Origin: CALMKX01 sp036274895 | GTDB taxonomy: Bacteria > Acidobacteriota > Thermoanaerobaculia > Multivoradales > SZUA-115 | Length of the DNA stretch: 64,000 bases | Direction: 5' to 3' | Assembly (NCBI GenBank): GCA_036274895.1 | Contig: DASUEU010000018.1 | Location: forward strand, 128,959 to 192,958 | Notes under the pieces: generated by a model | What the model was told of the DNA's origin: nothing | The model's input: the letters and a program-made list of their open reading frames with translations, nothing else | Database searches by the model: none | Shown: positions 7,007-15,725 of the stretch, piece by piece | How the letters are laid out: each line of letters opens with the position of its first letter | How positions within the stretch are numbered: the stretch's first letter is position 1 | Program-made: the position numbers and the translations under genes

Positions 7007-10000
7007 CTAGGCCCCCTTGACCGCCACCGCCAGTGCCACCCGGCCGCCCAGCTCGGCCACCGGGCCCACGAAGGTGGCCACCGAGAACGCCCCGGAGCGC
7101 AGCACCACCCAGCCGTCCTGAGCCTCGTCCACCCGCGGCGCCTCGAGCACCAGGGGGGCGTCGTGGTGGGCGGCGGCCTTCTTCAGGCATTCGCCCGCGG
7201 CCCACACCCGGGAGGCGGCCACGTCTCGCACTTCGCGGCGCTCGGCGGCGATCACCTCGGCCAGCCGAGTGCGCTCGATGCCGAGCAGGTCGGCCCAGAC
7301 CTCGGCCGAGCGTGCCTCGATCGGCTCGACATCGCAACCCACCGCCCCCGGGCCGGACACCGCAACCACCAGCTCGCCGGCGTGGGACACCGACACTCGC
7401 GGCCGCGGGCCGTTGCGGCCCACCAGCTCGGGCTTGCCGTCCGGGCGGCGGGCGAGGCGGACGTGGTCCTCGGCCAGCAGGTGAGCCACCGCACGGTCGC
7501 TGCGGCCGGGGCCCTCTGCCGGATCGGTCTCCACCCAGACTCGCGGCGCCGGCCCGAGCAGCAGCTCCTGCAGGCGGCGCTCGACGTAGGGCCCGAGCAG
7601 GGAGGCCCGCCAGGCCGCCGGCTCGGGCAGGCGCTGCACGGCGCGCAGGGTGAGGCCCTCCCAACGCTCGATCAGCTCGCCGCTGGCGGCGAGAATCTCG
7701 AGGTCGTAGACGAACTCGTTACCCTTGCGGTAGCGCTCGCGTGCCACGATCGCGCACGGCTGGTCGGCAGGAATGTGCCCGGCCCAGATGCGCTCCACGC
7801 CCGTGGGCAGGATGGTCGTGTGCGGGATGCAGGGCTGGATGCCGTGGATGGCGGCGTCGCGGGCTGCCGGGTCGCCCAGGATGAGCTCGGCGGGCAGGTA
7901 GCGGTTGAACCAGGAGGTCGCGCCGTCGGGGCCGATCTCGGCGCGGCACTCGGTGGCCCGCAGATGCCGGTAGCCCGTGAGGCGGCGGAAGCGGCCCTGC
8001 TGGAAGAGCACGCCGCCATAGAGGTCCTGCTGCGGAGCGAGGGGCAAGGCACGGGCGCCGTTCGGCAGCTCTCGCGCCAACTCGCCGGCCGGCCGCGGCA
8101 GTCCAAAGCGACACACGCAGCGGAAGCAATCACCCTGGAAGTCGTTGGCGCTGGTGCGCAACACCACGTCCACGCGGTCGGGCGCCTGAGCCAGGGCGGC
8201 AAGGCGCAGGGTGGTCCGGCTGCCCTCGGGCACCACCACCGGCCGGGTCAGCTGGACGTTCTCGAACACCGGCAGCTCGCTTTTGCCGGTCAAGGCCATG
8301 GCCAGCTGGCCCATGGCCTCGAGTCCCATCACTGCCGGGAACAGCCGCTCGCCGCGGAAGACGTGGTCGGCCAGGTAGGGATCGCTGTCCCCGGAGACCT
8401 CCACGTCCACCACCAGCTCGACGCCGGGGTAGAAGACCCGCGGGCGATCGAGGAAACGCAGGAAGGGCAGGTTCTGCGCCGGCAGCTTCAGCGTGGGCAC
8501 CTCACCGAAGCGGCCGGAGACCACCAGCGCCGAGCGCGGCAGGGGCCCGTTGACGTAGCGCGAGAGCAGCTCCACGCCGAGGTCGGGAGGGATCGGGGTG
8601 ACCCCCTCGCGCAGCAGGGCCTCGATGCGGCCGAGACGCTCACCCATGCCCACACCCGCCCACACCGACCACTCGAGTACCAGGGTCTGCACCTGGGGGT
8701 GCTGGGCGGCGAAGCGCTCGGCGGCCATGCGCAGCCACTCGTTGGCGGTGGCGTAGTCGGCCTCGCCCTGCATCCCGATGCGGGCGATGATCGAGCCGAA
8801 GACCACCAGTCGGCGCAGCCGGGCGGGGTCGATCGCCGCCAGCACGTTGGCCAGGCCGTCCAGCTTGGGAGCCAGGGTGGCGCGGAAGTCCTCCTCGGTG
8901 AGGCTCATGAGCAGCTTGGGCACGTTGCGGCCAGCGCTGTGCATCACCCCGGTGACGGGACCGAGCTGGGCCTGGCCCTGCGCGAGGGCGGCAGCCACCG
9001 CCGGGCCGTCGGCCACGTCGGCCACCAGGTAGAGCACCTGGGCGCCTTCGGCCTCCATGCGGGCCAGGTTGGCGGCCAGCTCGGCGTCGTCCTCGGGCCG
9101 CGAGCGGCCCAACAGCAGCAGGCGCACACCCGTGGAGCGGGCCAGGGTCAGCGCGCACTCGGCGCCGATGCCCTTGCCGCCGCCGGTGACCAGCAGCACG
9201 TCGGCGGCCGAGCACAGCGGCCCGGAGCCGCTCTCGCAGCAAGCCAGCTCCGCGGCCACCGCCAGCTGAGGCTCGCGGCGGGTGCCCTGATCGTCGTAGT
9301 GGGCCTCCACGTACTCGCCCGCGGCGGCGATCTCCGCCCTCACCCACGAAGTCGCCCGCGGGTCGTCGAAGGGCAGGTCGACCACCAGGGTGGTCACCTC
9401 GCGGTGCTCGCGGTGGAGGGTGCGGGCCAGCCCACCCCCGCCACCGCCCTGCTGCACCACCACGAAGCGACCCGCGGCGATGCCCGCGCGGGCCGCCGAG
9501 AGCATCCGCCCCACCTGCTCGAAATCCGGCTCGGCGGGCAGGCAGAGCACGGCACCCCGGCCGGGAAGGTCGGCGAGGGCCTGCGCCAGGAGCGATGAGA
9601 GCGGGTGCTCGGGCGGGGCGAAGATCCGCCACTCGCCGGTGCCTGCGGCCGCCGGCCGCGGTGCGCCGAGGGCTTTCTCCACCAGCTCGACGGTGAACGG
9701 CCGCACCCAGGAGTCCACCCCCAGCGGCACGCGCTCCTCGCGCGGTGCAGCGGCGGGGCCCAGGGCCAGCTGCTCGGCGAGGAAGCCGGCCACCTCGGCC
9801 ACCGTGGCGTTGGCGAAGTCGGTGGGCGAGGCGGGAGCGGCCAAGCCCAGCTGGCGGGCAGCCTCCGCGACCAGCTGGCCCACCGAGATCGAGTTGAGGT
9901 GCAGGTCCGACAGCAGGCGGCTGCCCTCCCCGATGGCGCTCTCGGGCAGCTCCGCCCGCGCCGCCACCAGGGCTCGCACCACCGCCACGGGCGAGCGCTC

Positions 10001-12829
10001 GGACCCCGCCACCACCGGCGCGGCGGCGTGGGCGGCCGGCGCCTCCAGAGGCTCGCTGGGGGCCTCGCGCACCCCGGGCAGGGGGGCGAGCTCACAGGGA
10101 CTGATCAGGAAGCGGGGCTCGCGGTCGAGGTCGAAGGGACGGGTGAAGCGGTCCTCGAAGAGGGCCGTCGGGGACAGCGGCACGCCCAGGACGAAGGCCG
10201 CCGCCACGGCGTTGGCGAGGCCCACCAGGGACGAGGAGCCGGCGTCGAGGGCGATCGCCGGCGCCACGCCGAGGTCCGCGGCGAGGCCCGACAGCACCTG
10301 GCCGGGGCCGACCTCGATCCACAGATCGATGCGCTCGCCCACGGCGCTGACGGCGTCGAGGAAGCGCACCGGCGAGGTCACCTGCCGGCTCAAGAGGGCT
10401 CGCAGGTCCGCCTTGGGCTCGAGAACGGCGCCGGTGACCGTCGAGGCGACCGTCGCGCGCAGCGGCGCGCTCTCGATCCTCGCCAGATGCTCGGCCAGGC
10501 GCGGGGTGGCCGCCGCCACCAGCGGCGAGTGGAAGGCATGTGAGACCTTGAGCCGCGTGGCCTCGAGGCCGAGGGCCTTGGCGCGGCCGATCGCCGCCTC
10601 GATCGCCGTGGCCTCGCCCGAGATCACCGTCTGCCGGGGCGAGTTGAGACCGGCGATCGAGGCTTCGAGACCGGCCAGCAGGGACTCGACCTGGGGCGCG
10701 GCGGCGCCGATCCCCGCCATCGCCCCGGTGGCCGCTCCCAGCTCGCTCATGGCCCGGCCGCGGACGCGGGCGATACCGAGGGCGGTTGCCTCGTCGAAGG
10801 CGCCGGCCCAGCAGAGGGCGACGACCTCGCCCAGGCTGTGCCCCACCGCCGCCTCGGCCTCGATTCCCACCTCCGAGAGCAAGGCGAGGGCGGCCAGAGA
10901 GGCGGTCACGATCGCCGGCTGGGCCACGGCGGTCGCCACCACGTCGTCGGTTCTCGGCAGCTTGCTGATGTGGTAGCGCTCGGCGACCGCCGGGAAGCGA
11001 CGAGCCCAGACGCCGCCATCGAGGTAGCTGGGAGAGCCCTGCCCGGGGAACAGGAAGCCCACCCGCGGCGCGCCGCCGGCGCGACCCGAGGCGCCGTGGC
11101 CGAGGAATACACCGCGCTTGGCGTCGAGGCGCGCGGTGATGCCTTCCTCGAGCCAGCCGGCGAGCAGGGCCAGGCGCTCGGCGAGCTCCCGGGCCGAGGA
11201 CGCCACCACCGCCGCCCGGAGCCGCTCCGGGCCGGCCTCCCGGGCCAGACGGGCGGCGAGGTCGGTGAGCTCGGCGCGCGACAGCTGGGCCGAGCGCGCC
11301 GCCACCTTGTCGACCCGGGCGGCGAGGGTCCCGAGGTCCGAGGCGGCGAGCAGGAAGACCTCCACACCCTGCGACGTGCGGCCCGGCGCGTGGGCGTGGG
11401 AGCGCGAGGCCCGCCGCGCTGGCCCTTCTTCCCCCTCGATCACCAGGTGGGTGTTGATGCCGCCGAAGCCCATGGCCGAGACCCCGGCCACGGCGGGCAG
11501 AGTGGCAGGCCAAGGCTCGGGGCGGTCCAGCACCTGGAGCAGGGCCCCCTCGGCCCCGACCAGCGGATGGGGATCCTCGCAGCCGGTCGCCGGTGGCAGC
11601 ATGCGCTCGGAGACGGCCAGGGTCGCCTTGAGCAGGGCCGCCACCCCGGCGGCCGCTTTGGTGTGGCCGATGTTGGCCTTGATCGAGCCCACGGCCACCC
11701 GCGGCAGCGGCTCACCCAGCTCCTCGCTGGCCCGACGGCGCGCCTCGGTGAGCACCGAGAGCTCGGTCTGGTCGCCCACCGCGGTGCCGGTGCCGTGGCC
11801 CTCGAAGAGGCCCACCCGCTCCGGGCCGAAGCCGGCGCGGCGATAGGCCCGCTCGAAGGCCAGGAGCTGGCCGTCCACCTCCGGCCGGGTGATCCCCCCC
11901 GAGCCGTCCGAGGAGATGCCCCAGCCGTAGATCGTGGCGTAAATGCGCCGGCCCTGGGCGAGGGCGTCTGCGCGGCGCATCAGCACCACGAAGCCACATC
12001 CCTCGCCGGGAATGAAACCCTGAGAGCGCCGGTCGTAGACCTTCATGTCGCCCGCCGCGAGGGCCCCGGCGCGGGAGAAGCCCACCAGCTCGAAGGGATC
12101 GAGGGAGAGGTCCACGCCGCCGGCGAGACCGACGTCGACATCCCCGGCGGCCAGCGCCGAGCAGCTCTGGCAGACGGCGAGCAGCGACGAGGCGCAGGCA
12201 CCGTCCACGGTGAAGCCGCCACCGCCCAGGTCGAAGTGGTTGGCGATGCGGCCGGCGATGGTGTTGGCCAGGCCGCCCGCTAGCGACTCCTCGGTCATCT
12301 CCGGGTAGGGCCGCTTGTAGGTGGCCTCCAACCGGGCGAGGAAGCGGCCGACTTCCTCCTCCCCGCGTCCCTCGGCCAGCAGCTCCGCGGCCACCACCCG
12401 GCGCACGTAGGGCCAGCGCAGGCGCATCAAGTTGGCGCGAGAGAACTCACCCGTGAGAGAGTTGCCCACCACCACGCCCGTGGTATCCGCGGGCAGGCCC
12501 TCGCCGTCGGGGAAGCCGGCATCGGCCAGGGCCCCGGCCGCCACCTCGAGCGCCAGCCAGTGCGCGAGGTCCGCCGAGCGGAAGGTGCTGCCGACCACCT
12601 TGAAGCGCAGGCGGTCGAACTCCCAGCCCTCGAGCAGAGCCGCCTCGCTGCCGTAGGTGTGATCGGCCGAGCTCCGGTCCGCCGAGTGGTAGTCCTCGAG
12701 CCGCAGGCGCTCGGGGGGGATGCGGCGGAAGGCCTGGCGCATCGCCAGCACGTTCTCCCACAGCTCGCCCGGGTTGCGGGCGTCGGGATAGCGGCAGGCG
12801 ATGCCGACGATGGCGATGCCGTGGCTCAT
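7007..12829 (-). CDS. pksE: Enediyne iterative type I polyketide synthase, PksE
   Basis: A 1940-residue PKS with the enediyne order KS-AT-ACP-KR-DH-PPTase. KS: GACASS with C212, H345 (EGHGTGTAVGD) and H389 (KANIGHTKAA). AT: GHSLG with S665 and HAFH at 764-767. ACP: LHLNSISVG with S980 as phosphopantetheine site. KR: GGGKGIG at 1216 and Y1359. DH: H1489 (ADHVFRG) and D1658. C-terminal PPTase: GCDVEP with D1833/E1835 and WAAGECLKK at 1876. All catalytic residues checked are intact. The enzyme should make a linear polyene from acetyl/malonyl units. The opening IAIVGIACRYPDARNP matches the family and sets the start at 12829; an in-frame ATG at 12847, overlapping the unbU stop as ATGA, is the alternative. 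Confidence 0.97.
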   Translation of the reverse strand: MSHGIAIVGIACRYPDARNPGELWENVLAMRQAFRRIPPERLRLEDYHSADRSSADHTYGSEAALLEGWEFDRLRFKVVGSTFRSADLAHWLALEVAAGALADAGFPDGEGLPADTTGVVVGNSLTGEFSRANLMRLRWPYVRRVVAAELLAEGRGEEEVGRFLARLEATYKRPYPEMTEESLAGGLANTIAGRIANHFDLGGGGFTVDGACASSLLAVCQSCSALAAGDVDVGLAGGVDLSLDPFELVGFSRAGALAAGDMKVYDRRSQGFIPGEGCGFVVLMRRADALAQGRRIYATIYGWGISSDGSGGITRPEVDGQLLAFERAYRRAGFGPERVGLFEGHGTGTAVGDQTELSVLTEARRRASEELGEPLPRVAVGSIKANIGHTKAAAGVAALLKATLAVSERMLPPATGCEDPHPLVGAEGALLQVLDRPEPWPATLPAVAGVSAMGFGGINTHLVIEGEEGPARRASRSHAHAPGRTSQGVEVFLLAASDLGTLAARVDKVAARSAQLSRAELTDLAARLAREAGPERLRAAVVASSARELAERLALLAGWLEEGITARLDAKRGVFLGHGASGRAGGAPRVGFLFPGQGSPSYLDGGVWARRFPAVAERYHISKLPRTDDVVATAVAQPAIVTASLAALALLSEVGIEAEAAVGHSLGEVVALCWAGAFDEATALGIARVRGRAMSELGAATGAMAGIGAAAPQVESLLAGLEASIAGLNSPRQTVISGEATAIEAAIGRAKALGLEATRLKVSHAFHSPLVAAATPRLAEHLARIESAPLRATVASTVTGAVLEPKADLRALLSRQVTSPVRFLDAVSAVGERIDLWIEVGPGQVLSGLAADLGVAPAIALDAGSSSLVGLANAVAAAFVLGVPLSPTALFEDRFTRPFDLDREPRFLISPCELAPLPGVREAPSEPLEAPAAHAAAPVVAGSERSPVAVVRALVAARAELPESAIGEGSRLLSDLHLNSISVGQLVAEAARQLGLAAPASPTDFANATVAEVAGFLAEQLALGPAAAPREERVPLGVDSWVRPFTVELVEKALGAPRPAAAGTGEWRIFAPPEHPLSSLLAQALADLPGRGAVLCLPAEPDFEQVGRMLSAARAGIAAGRFVVVQQGGGGGGLARTLHREHREVTTLVVDLPFDDPRATSWVRAEIAAAGEYVEAHYDDQGTRREPQLAVAAELACCESGSGPLCSAADVLLVTGGGKGIGAECALTLARSTGVRLLLLGRSRPEDDAELAANLARMEAEGAQVLYLVADVADGPAVAAALAQGQAQLGPVTGVMHSAGRNVPKLLMSLTEEDFRATLAPKLDGLANVLAAIDPARLRRLVVFGSIIARIGMQGEADYATANEWLRMAAERFAAQHPQVQTLVLEWSVWAGVGMGERLGRIEALLREGVTPIPPDLGVELLSRYVNGPLPRSALVVSGRFGEVPTLKLPAQNLPFLRFLDRPRVFYPGVELVVDVEVSGDSDPYLADHVFRGERLFPAVMGLEAMGQLAMALTGKSELPVFENVQLTRPVVVPEGSRTTLRLAALAQAPDRVDVVLRTSANDFQGDCFRCVCRFGLPRPAGELARELPNGARALPLAPQQDLYGGVLFQQGRFRRLTGYRHLRATECRAEIGPDGATSWFNRYLPAELILGDPAARDAAIHGIQPCIPHTTILPTGVERIWAGHIPADQPCAIVARERYRKGNEFVYDLEILAASGELIERWEGLTLRAVQRLPEPAAWRASLLGPYVERRLQELLLGPAPRVWVETDPAEGPGRSDRAVAHLLAEDHVRLARRPDGKPELVGRNGPRPRVSVSHAGELVVAVSGPGAVGCDVEPIEARSAEVWADLLGIERTRLAEVIAAERREVRDVAASRVWAAGECLKKAAAHHDAPLVLEAPRVDEAQDGWVVLRSGAFSVATFVGPVAELGGRVALAVAVKGA

Positions 12830-12858
12830 ACCCGGACCTGGGCTCATGCCCGGACCTG
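12823..12858 (-). promoter_or_regulatory. Tandem 18-base duplication carrying two Shine-Dalgarno/start sites for pksE
   Basis: On the minus strand CAGGTCCGGGCATGAGCC is followed directly by CAGGTCCGGGTATGAGCC, 17 of 18 identical. Each unit has an AGGT core 5 bases before an in-frame ATG (12847 and 12829), and the first ATG overlaps the unbU stop. pksE may therefore start at either of two sites, six codons apart, both coupled to unbU translation. Confidence 0.75.
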
Positions 12859-13788
12859 CTCGACTCCACTCTCTGCCGGCAACGCCGCCCGCTGGCTCTG
12901 TCGCTCGGCGAGCCAGGCACCCACCCACATCGAGACCCCACGGCCCACGCAGACGATGGTCAAGGCAAAGAAGAGGTCGAAGACGATGTGGTTGGCGACC
13001 AGCAGGCTGTAGACCACGGCCGTCGAGGCCCCGAACCAGATCTGGCCGCGGGTCGAGGAAGGCGTGGTCGCCGGATCGGTCACCATGTAGAAGGTGAACA
13101 GCAGGAAGGCGAGGCCGGTCATCGGCAGCAGGCCGGCGACCAGTGGCTTGTCGAGGATCAGGCCGCGGATCAGGGCCTGGAGGGCGAAGGTCGAGAGCCA
13201 GGTCAGGATCAGGGGCACCCGCTTGGTGAACACCGTGTTCAAGAAGCTGCCGAGGGTGATGATGACGACCGGGAAGACCCAGTCCCCCCAGGACAGCAGG
13301 TTCTCGGTGAACATGTAAGGCGCCGCGATACCCACCCAGGGAAAGGCCAGGAGGGTGGCGGTGATGCCCAGGTTCGAAGGGTTGAAATAGTGACGGCTGC
13401 CCCGGCCGCCGGGCAGCGGGGCGCGCAGGATGTACTTCGAGCCGATGGCCACCGCCGCAGCGAACATGATCGGCCCCAGCGTCTCGTTGGCGTAGAGCAG
13501 CATGGAGACGGCGAGGCCGCTGATGTGGGCCGAGAGCAGGAAGTCGATGACCTTGACCGGCCCGCCGAGGAAGCGGGGGCGGCGGCCGGCGAGCTTCGAG
13601 TCGATCACCTCGAGCAGCAGCTCCAAGGTGTAGGCGGTACCCAGTGCGGCGAGGGGCTGCGCCCAGGACTGCTCGAAACCCAGGTAGAAGTGGCCGAGGA
13701 GGTTGAGCACCGAGATGGCGACGGCGAAGCGCCGCAGGGCGGCCAAGCGCAGATCGGGGGTCTGGATCGGAGACACGGCGGTCGACAT
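12844..13788 (-). CDS. unbU: Enediyne biosynthesis membrane protein UnbU (E5 type)
   Basis: A 314-residue polytopic membrane protein with about eight hydrophobic segments. It shows NqrB/RnfD-like features, notably PLPGGRGSRHYFNPSNLGIT (about residues 123-142) and the late FYMVTDPATTPSSTRGQIWFG segment. UnbU proteins are part of the conserved enediyne core (SgcE5 type) and their biochemical role is unsettled; the relation to ion-translocating quinone/ferredoxin oxidoreductase subunits suggests membrane redox or flavin chemistry. The ATG at 13788 lies only 5 bases after the unbV stop, and the stop overlaps an in-frame pksE ATG, so it is translationally coupled on both sides. Confidence 0.93.
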   Translation of the reverse strand: MSTAVSPIQTPDLRLAALRRFAVAISVLNLLGHFYLGFEQSWAQPLAALGTAYTLELLLEVIDSKLAGRRPRFLGGPVKVIDFLLSAHISGLAVSMLLYANETLGPIMFAAAVAIGSKYILRAPLPGGRGSRHYFNPSNLGITATLLAFPWVGIAAPYMFTENLLSWGDWVFPVVIITLGSFLNTVFTKRVPLILTWLSTFALQALIRGLILDKPLVAGLLPMTGLAFLLFTFYMVTDPATTPSSTRGQIWFGASTAVVYSLLVANHIVFDLFFALTIVCVGRGVSMWVGAWLAERQSQRAALPAESGVEQVRA

Positions 13789-13793
13789 ATGGC

Positions 13794-15725
13794 TCAGCTC
13801 TCCTTGGCGGTCGCCCCAAGGACGCTCACCCCGAGCAGCAGCGTGTGGCGGCCGGCCTCGAGCGTGAAGGTCTGTGTCCTCACGGTGCCGTCAAAGCCAC
13901 GAAACGTGACCTCGACGGCGACGGGCCCGGCGACAGCGCCGAGACCGAAGTGCACTTCGGGGCTGCGCTTGCCGGAGTGACCGCTGCCGCCGTCGACCTC
14001 ACCGAGCAGGGTCCGGCCGTCCGGCAGTCGCACCCGGGCCTGGGCGCCGACGGCGGCGACGCTGCCGCTGCCGTCGGCCACCGGCAGCCGCAGGTCGAGC
14101 ACCAAGCCCTTGCCGGCCCGGGGGGCGTCGTTGCGGTAGAGGTAGGAGTGCTCCCACTGGTTGGCGACCACGAAGTCGAGGTCGGCGTCGCCATCGACGT
14201 CGGCGACGGCAATGCCCCGGCTGACCATGGGATCGGCCATGCCGAGGGCGCTCGCGAGGTCGAAGTAGCGGCCGGAGGGAGCGCGCACGAAGAAGGGGTT
14301 GTGCTGGTGGCCGGAGAGATCGTCCCCGGCCTGGATCTGGGGCCAGGCACCCGGGTGGTGGAGCAGCTGGTCGTTGCCCATGGCGATCTCGTGCAGCTCC
14401 GGCCAACGGCTTTTCTCGCCGCGCAGGAAGCCGGTGGCCTGTACCGCCTCGACCACTCCGTCGTTGTCGAAGTCGGCGAAGCGGCAATCCCAGCCCCAGC
14501 CGCTGCGCGCGAGACCGAGGGGCTCGGAGCGATCGACGTAGGGCGCCCTCCCGGACCGGAAGTCCGCTGGGCGGCCGGTCGAGGTCCACACGAAGTGGCT
14601 CTCCTCGAGGGAGTACTCGGCGGCGATGTTGCTGACGTACACGTCGAGGAAACCGTCCTCATTGAGATCAGCGAAATCGACGCCCATCCCCTTGAACGAG
14701 TCGTGGCCGAGCACCTTGGAGGCGGGGGTGGTGAAGCCCTTCCTGCCCTCGACCGCGACCAGCGAGACCGCCCCCGGGCGGGAGCGGTTGTGGAGCAGCA
14801 CGTCGGGGCCGAAGTCGTTGCCGATGTAGAGCTCGGGAAGCAGGTCGCCGTCCAGGTCCGCGGCGCCCATGGCCAGCGTCCAGCCGACTTCGGCACGGCC
14901 GGGCAGGGCCCCGGGGACGTCCTGGAACTGCGCCTCGGGCTCGCTCCCGGCGCGCCCGGACCGCCACAGCAGCAGGCGATCCTTGCCGCCGTTGGCGGCG
15001 CGCGACATCGAGCGCTGCATGTAGGCGCGGTTGGTGGCGCGCTCGTCGATGATGCGCGAGTCTTCCGGGAAGTAGTTGCCGATCACCAGGTCGATGTGGC
15101 CGTCACCGTCGAAGTCGGCGCGGGTCGCGGCGTTGCTGTACCAGTCCTCGGCCGGCGTGACCAGCTCCCTCGGGCGGTAGCGCTCGGCCGCCAAGGGAGC
15201 CGGCGAGCCGCTCCGGGCCAGGAAGAGCACCGGCGAACGGCCCCAGTAGTAGACCGCGACGTCGGCCAGGCCGTCCTCGTTGTAGTCGCCCGGCAGGCAG
15301 CCCATGGGCGCTGTGGTCGCCCGGTCGTAGGGCAGCCCCGTGGCCTCGAGCACGAAGCTCGGATAGCGCTCGCCGGTGCCGGGGGCCGGCATCACCACCA
15401 CCCGATCCGTGCCGTTGTCGATCGAGCAGAGGTCGTTGGCGAGCCCGTCGCCGTCGAGGTCGTGGGTGGCCACGCCGGCCCCGACGCTCGAGATCCAGGC
15501 CGAGATCCGCGCCAGCTGGGGGTGCACGGCGCGGATCGTCTTGCGTGGGTCCGAAACCGGGGCGAAGGGCAGATCGAAGCGTGTGAAGGCGAAGCGGCCG
15601 GCCAGGGCCGCTTCCTCGCGCTCCGAGAGCACGGGCAGGCGGGCGAAACCGTAGGCCGCCACGATCGCCGCCAAGGCGGCCAGCTTCAGCGCGTGGCGGC
15701 GGACAAAGCTCGGACGCGAGTCCAT
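13794..15725 (-). CDS. unbV: Enediyne biosynthesis protein UnbV (FG-GAP/ASPIC-UnbV repeat protein)
   Basis: A 643-residue exported or membrane-anchored protein. A hydrophobic signal/anchor lies at about residues 10-30. At least seven FG-GAP/VCBS-like calcium-binding motifs follow, including DLDGDG, DYNEDG, DFDGDG, DLNEDG and DFDNDG. The C-terminal about 90 residues form an ASPIC/UnbV domain (AVGAQARVRLPDGRTLLGEV, then SPEVHFGLG). UnbV is one of the core proteins conserved in enediyne clusters (E4 type); its biochemical role is not established. The ATG at 15725 has an AAGGAG Shine-Dalgarno and overlaps the 3' end of unbL by 40 bases. A longer ORF extends upstream, but only into unbL. Confidence 0.95.
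   Translation of the reverse strand: MDSRPSFVRRHALKLAALAAIVAAYGFARLPVLSEREEAALAGRFAFTRFDLPFAPVSDPRKTIRAVHPQLARISAWISSVGAGVATHDLDGDGLANDLCSIDNGTDRVVVMPAPGTGERYPSFVLEATGLPYDRATTAPMGCLPGDYNEDGLADVAVYYWGRSPVLFLARSGSPAPLAAERYRPRELVTPAEDWYSNAATRADFDGDGHIDLVIGNYFPEDSRIIDERATNRAYMQRSMSRAANGGKDRLLLWRSGRAGSEPEAQFQDVPGALPGRAEVGWTLAMGAADLDGDLLPELYIGNDFGPDVLLHNRSRPGAVSLVAVEGRKGFTTPASKVLGHDSFKGMGVDFADLNEDGFLDVYVSNIAAEYSLEESHFVWTSTGRPADFRSGRAPYVDRSEPLGLARSGWGWDCRFADFDNDGVVEAVQATGFLRGEKSRWPELHEIAMGNDQLLHHPGAWPQIQAGDDLSGHQHNPFFVRAPSGRYFDLASALGMADPMVSRGIAVADVDGDADLDFVVANQWEHSYLYRNDAPRAGKGLVLDLRLPVADGSGSVAAVGAQARVRLPDGRTLLGEVDGGSGHSGKRSPEVHFGLGAVAGPVAVEVTFRGFDGTVRTQTFTLEAGRHTLLLGVSVLGATAKES

Noticed and set aside
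6449..9598. A 1049-codon plus-strand ORF
   Set aside because: It runs antisense to the thioesterase and PKS, is full of R, G, H and Q, and shows no family features. Long antisense ORFs are expected at this GC content.
12830..13819. N-terminal extension of the PKS frame beyond 12847
   Set aside because: The extra about 320 codons lie antisense-frame to unbU coding sequence and lack PKS features; the family starts at IAIVGIACRYPD.
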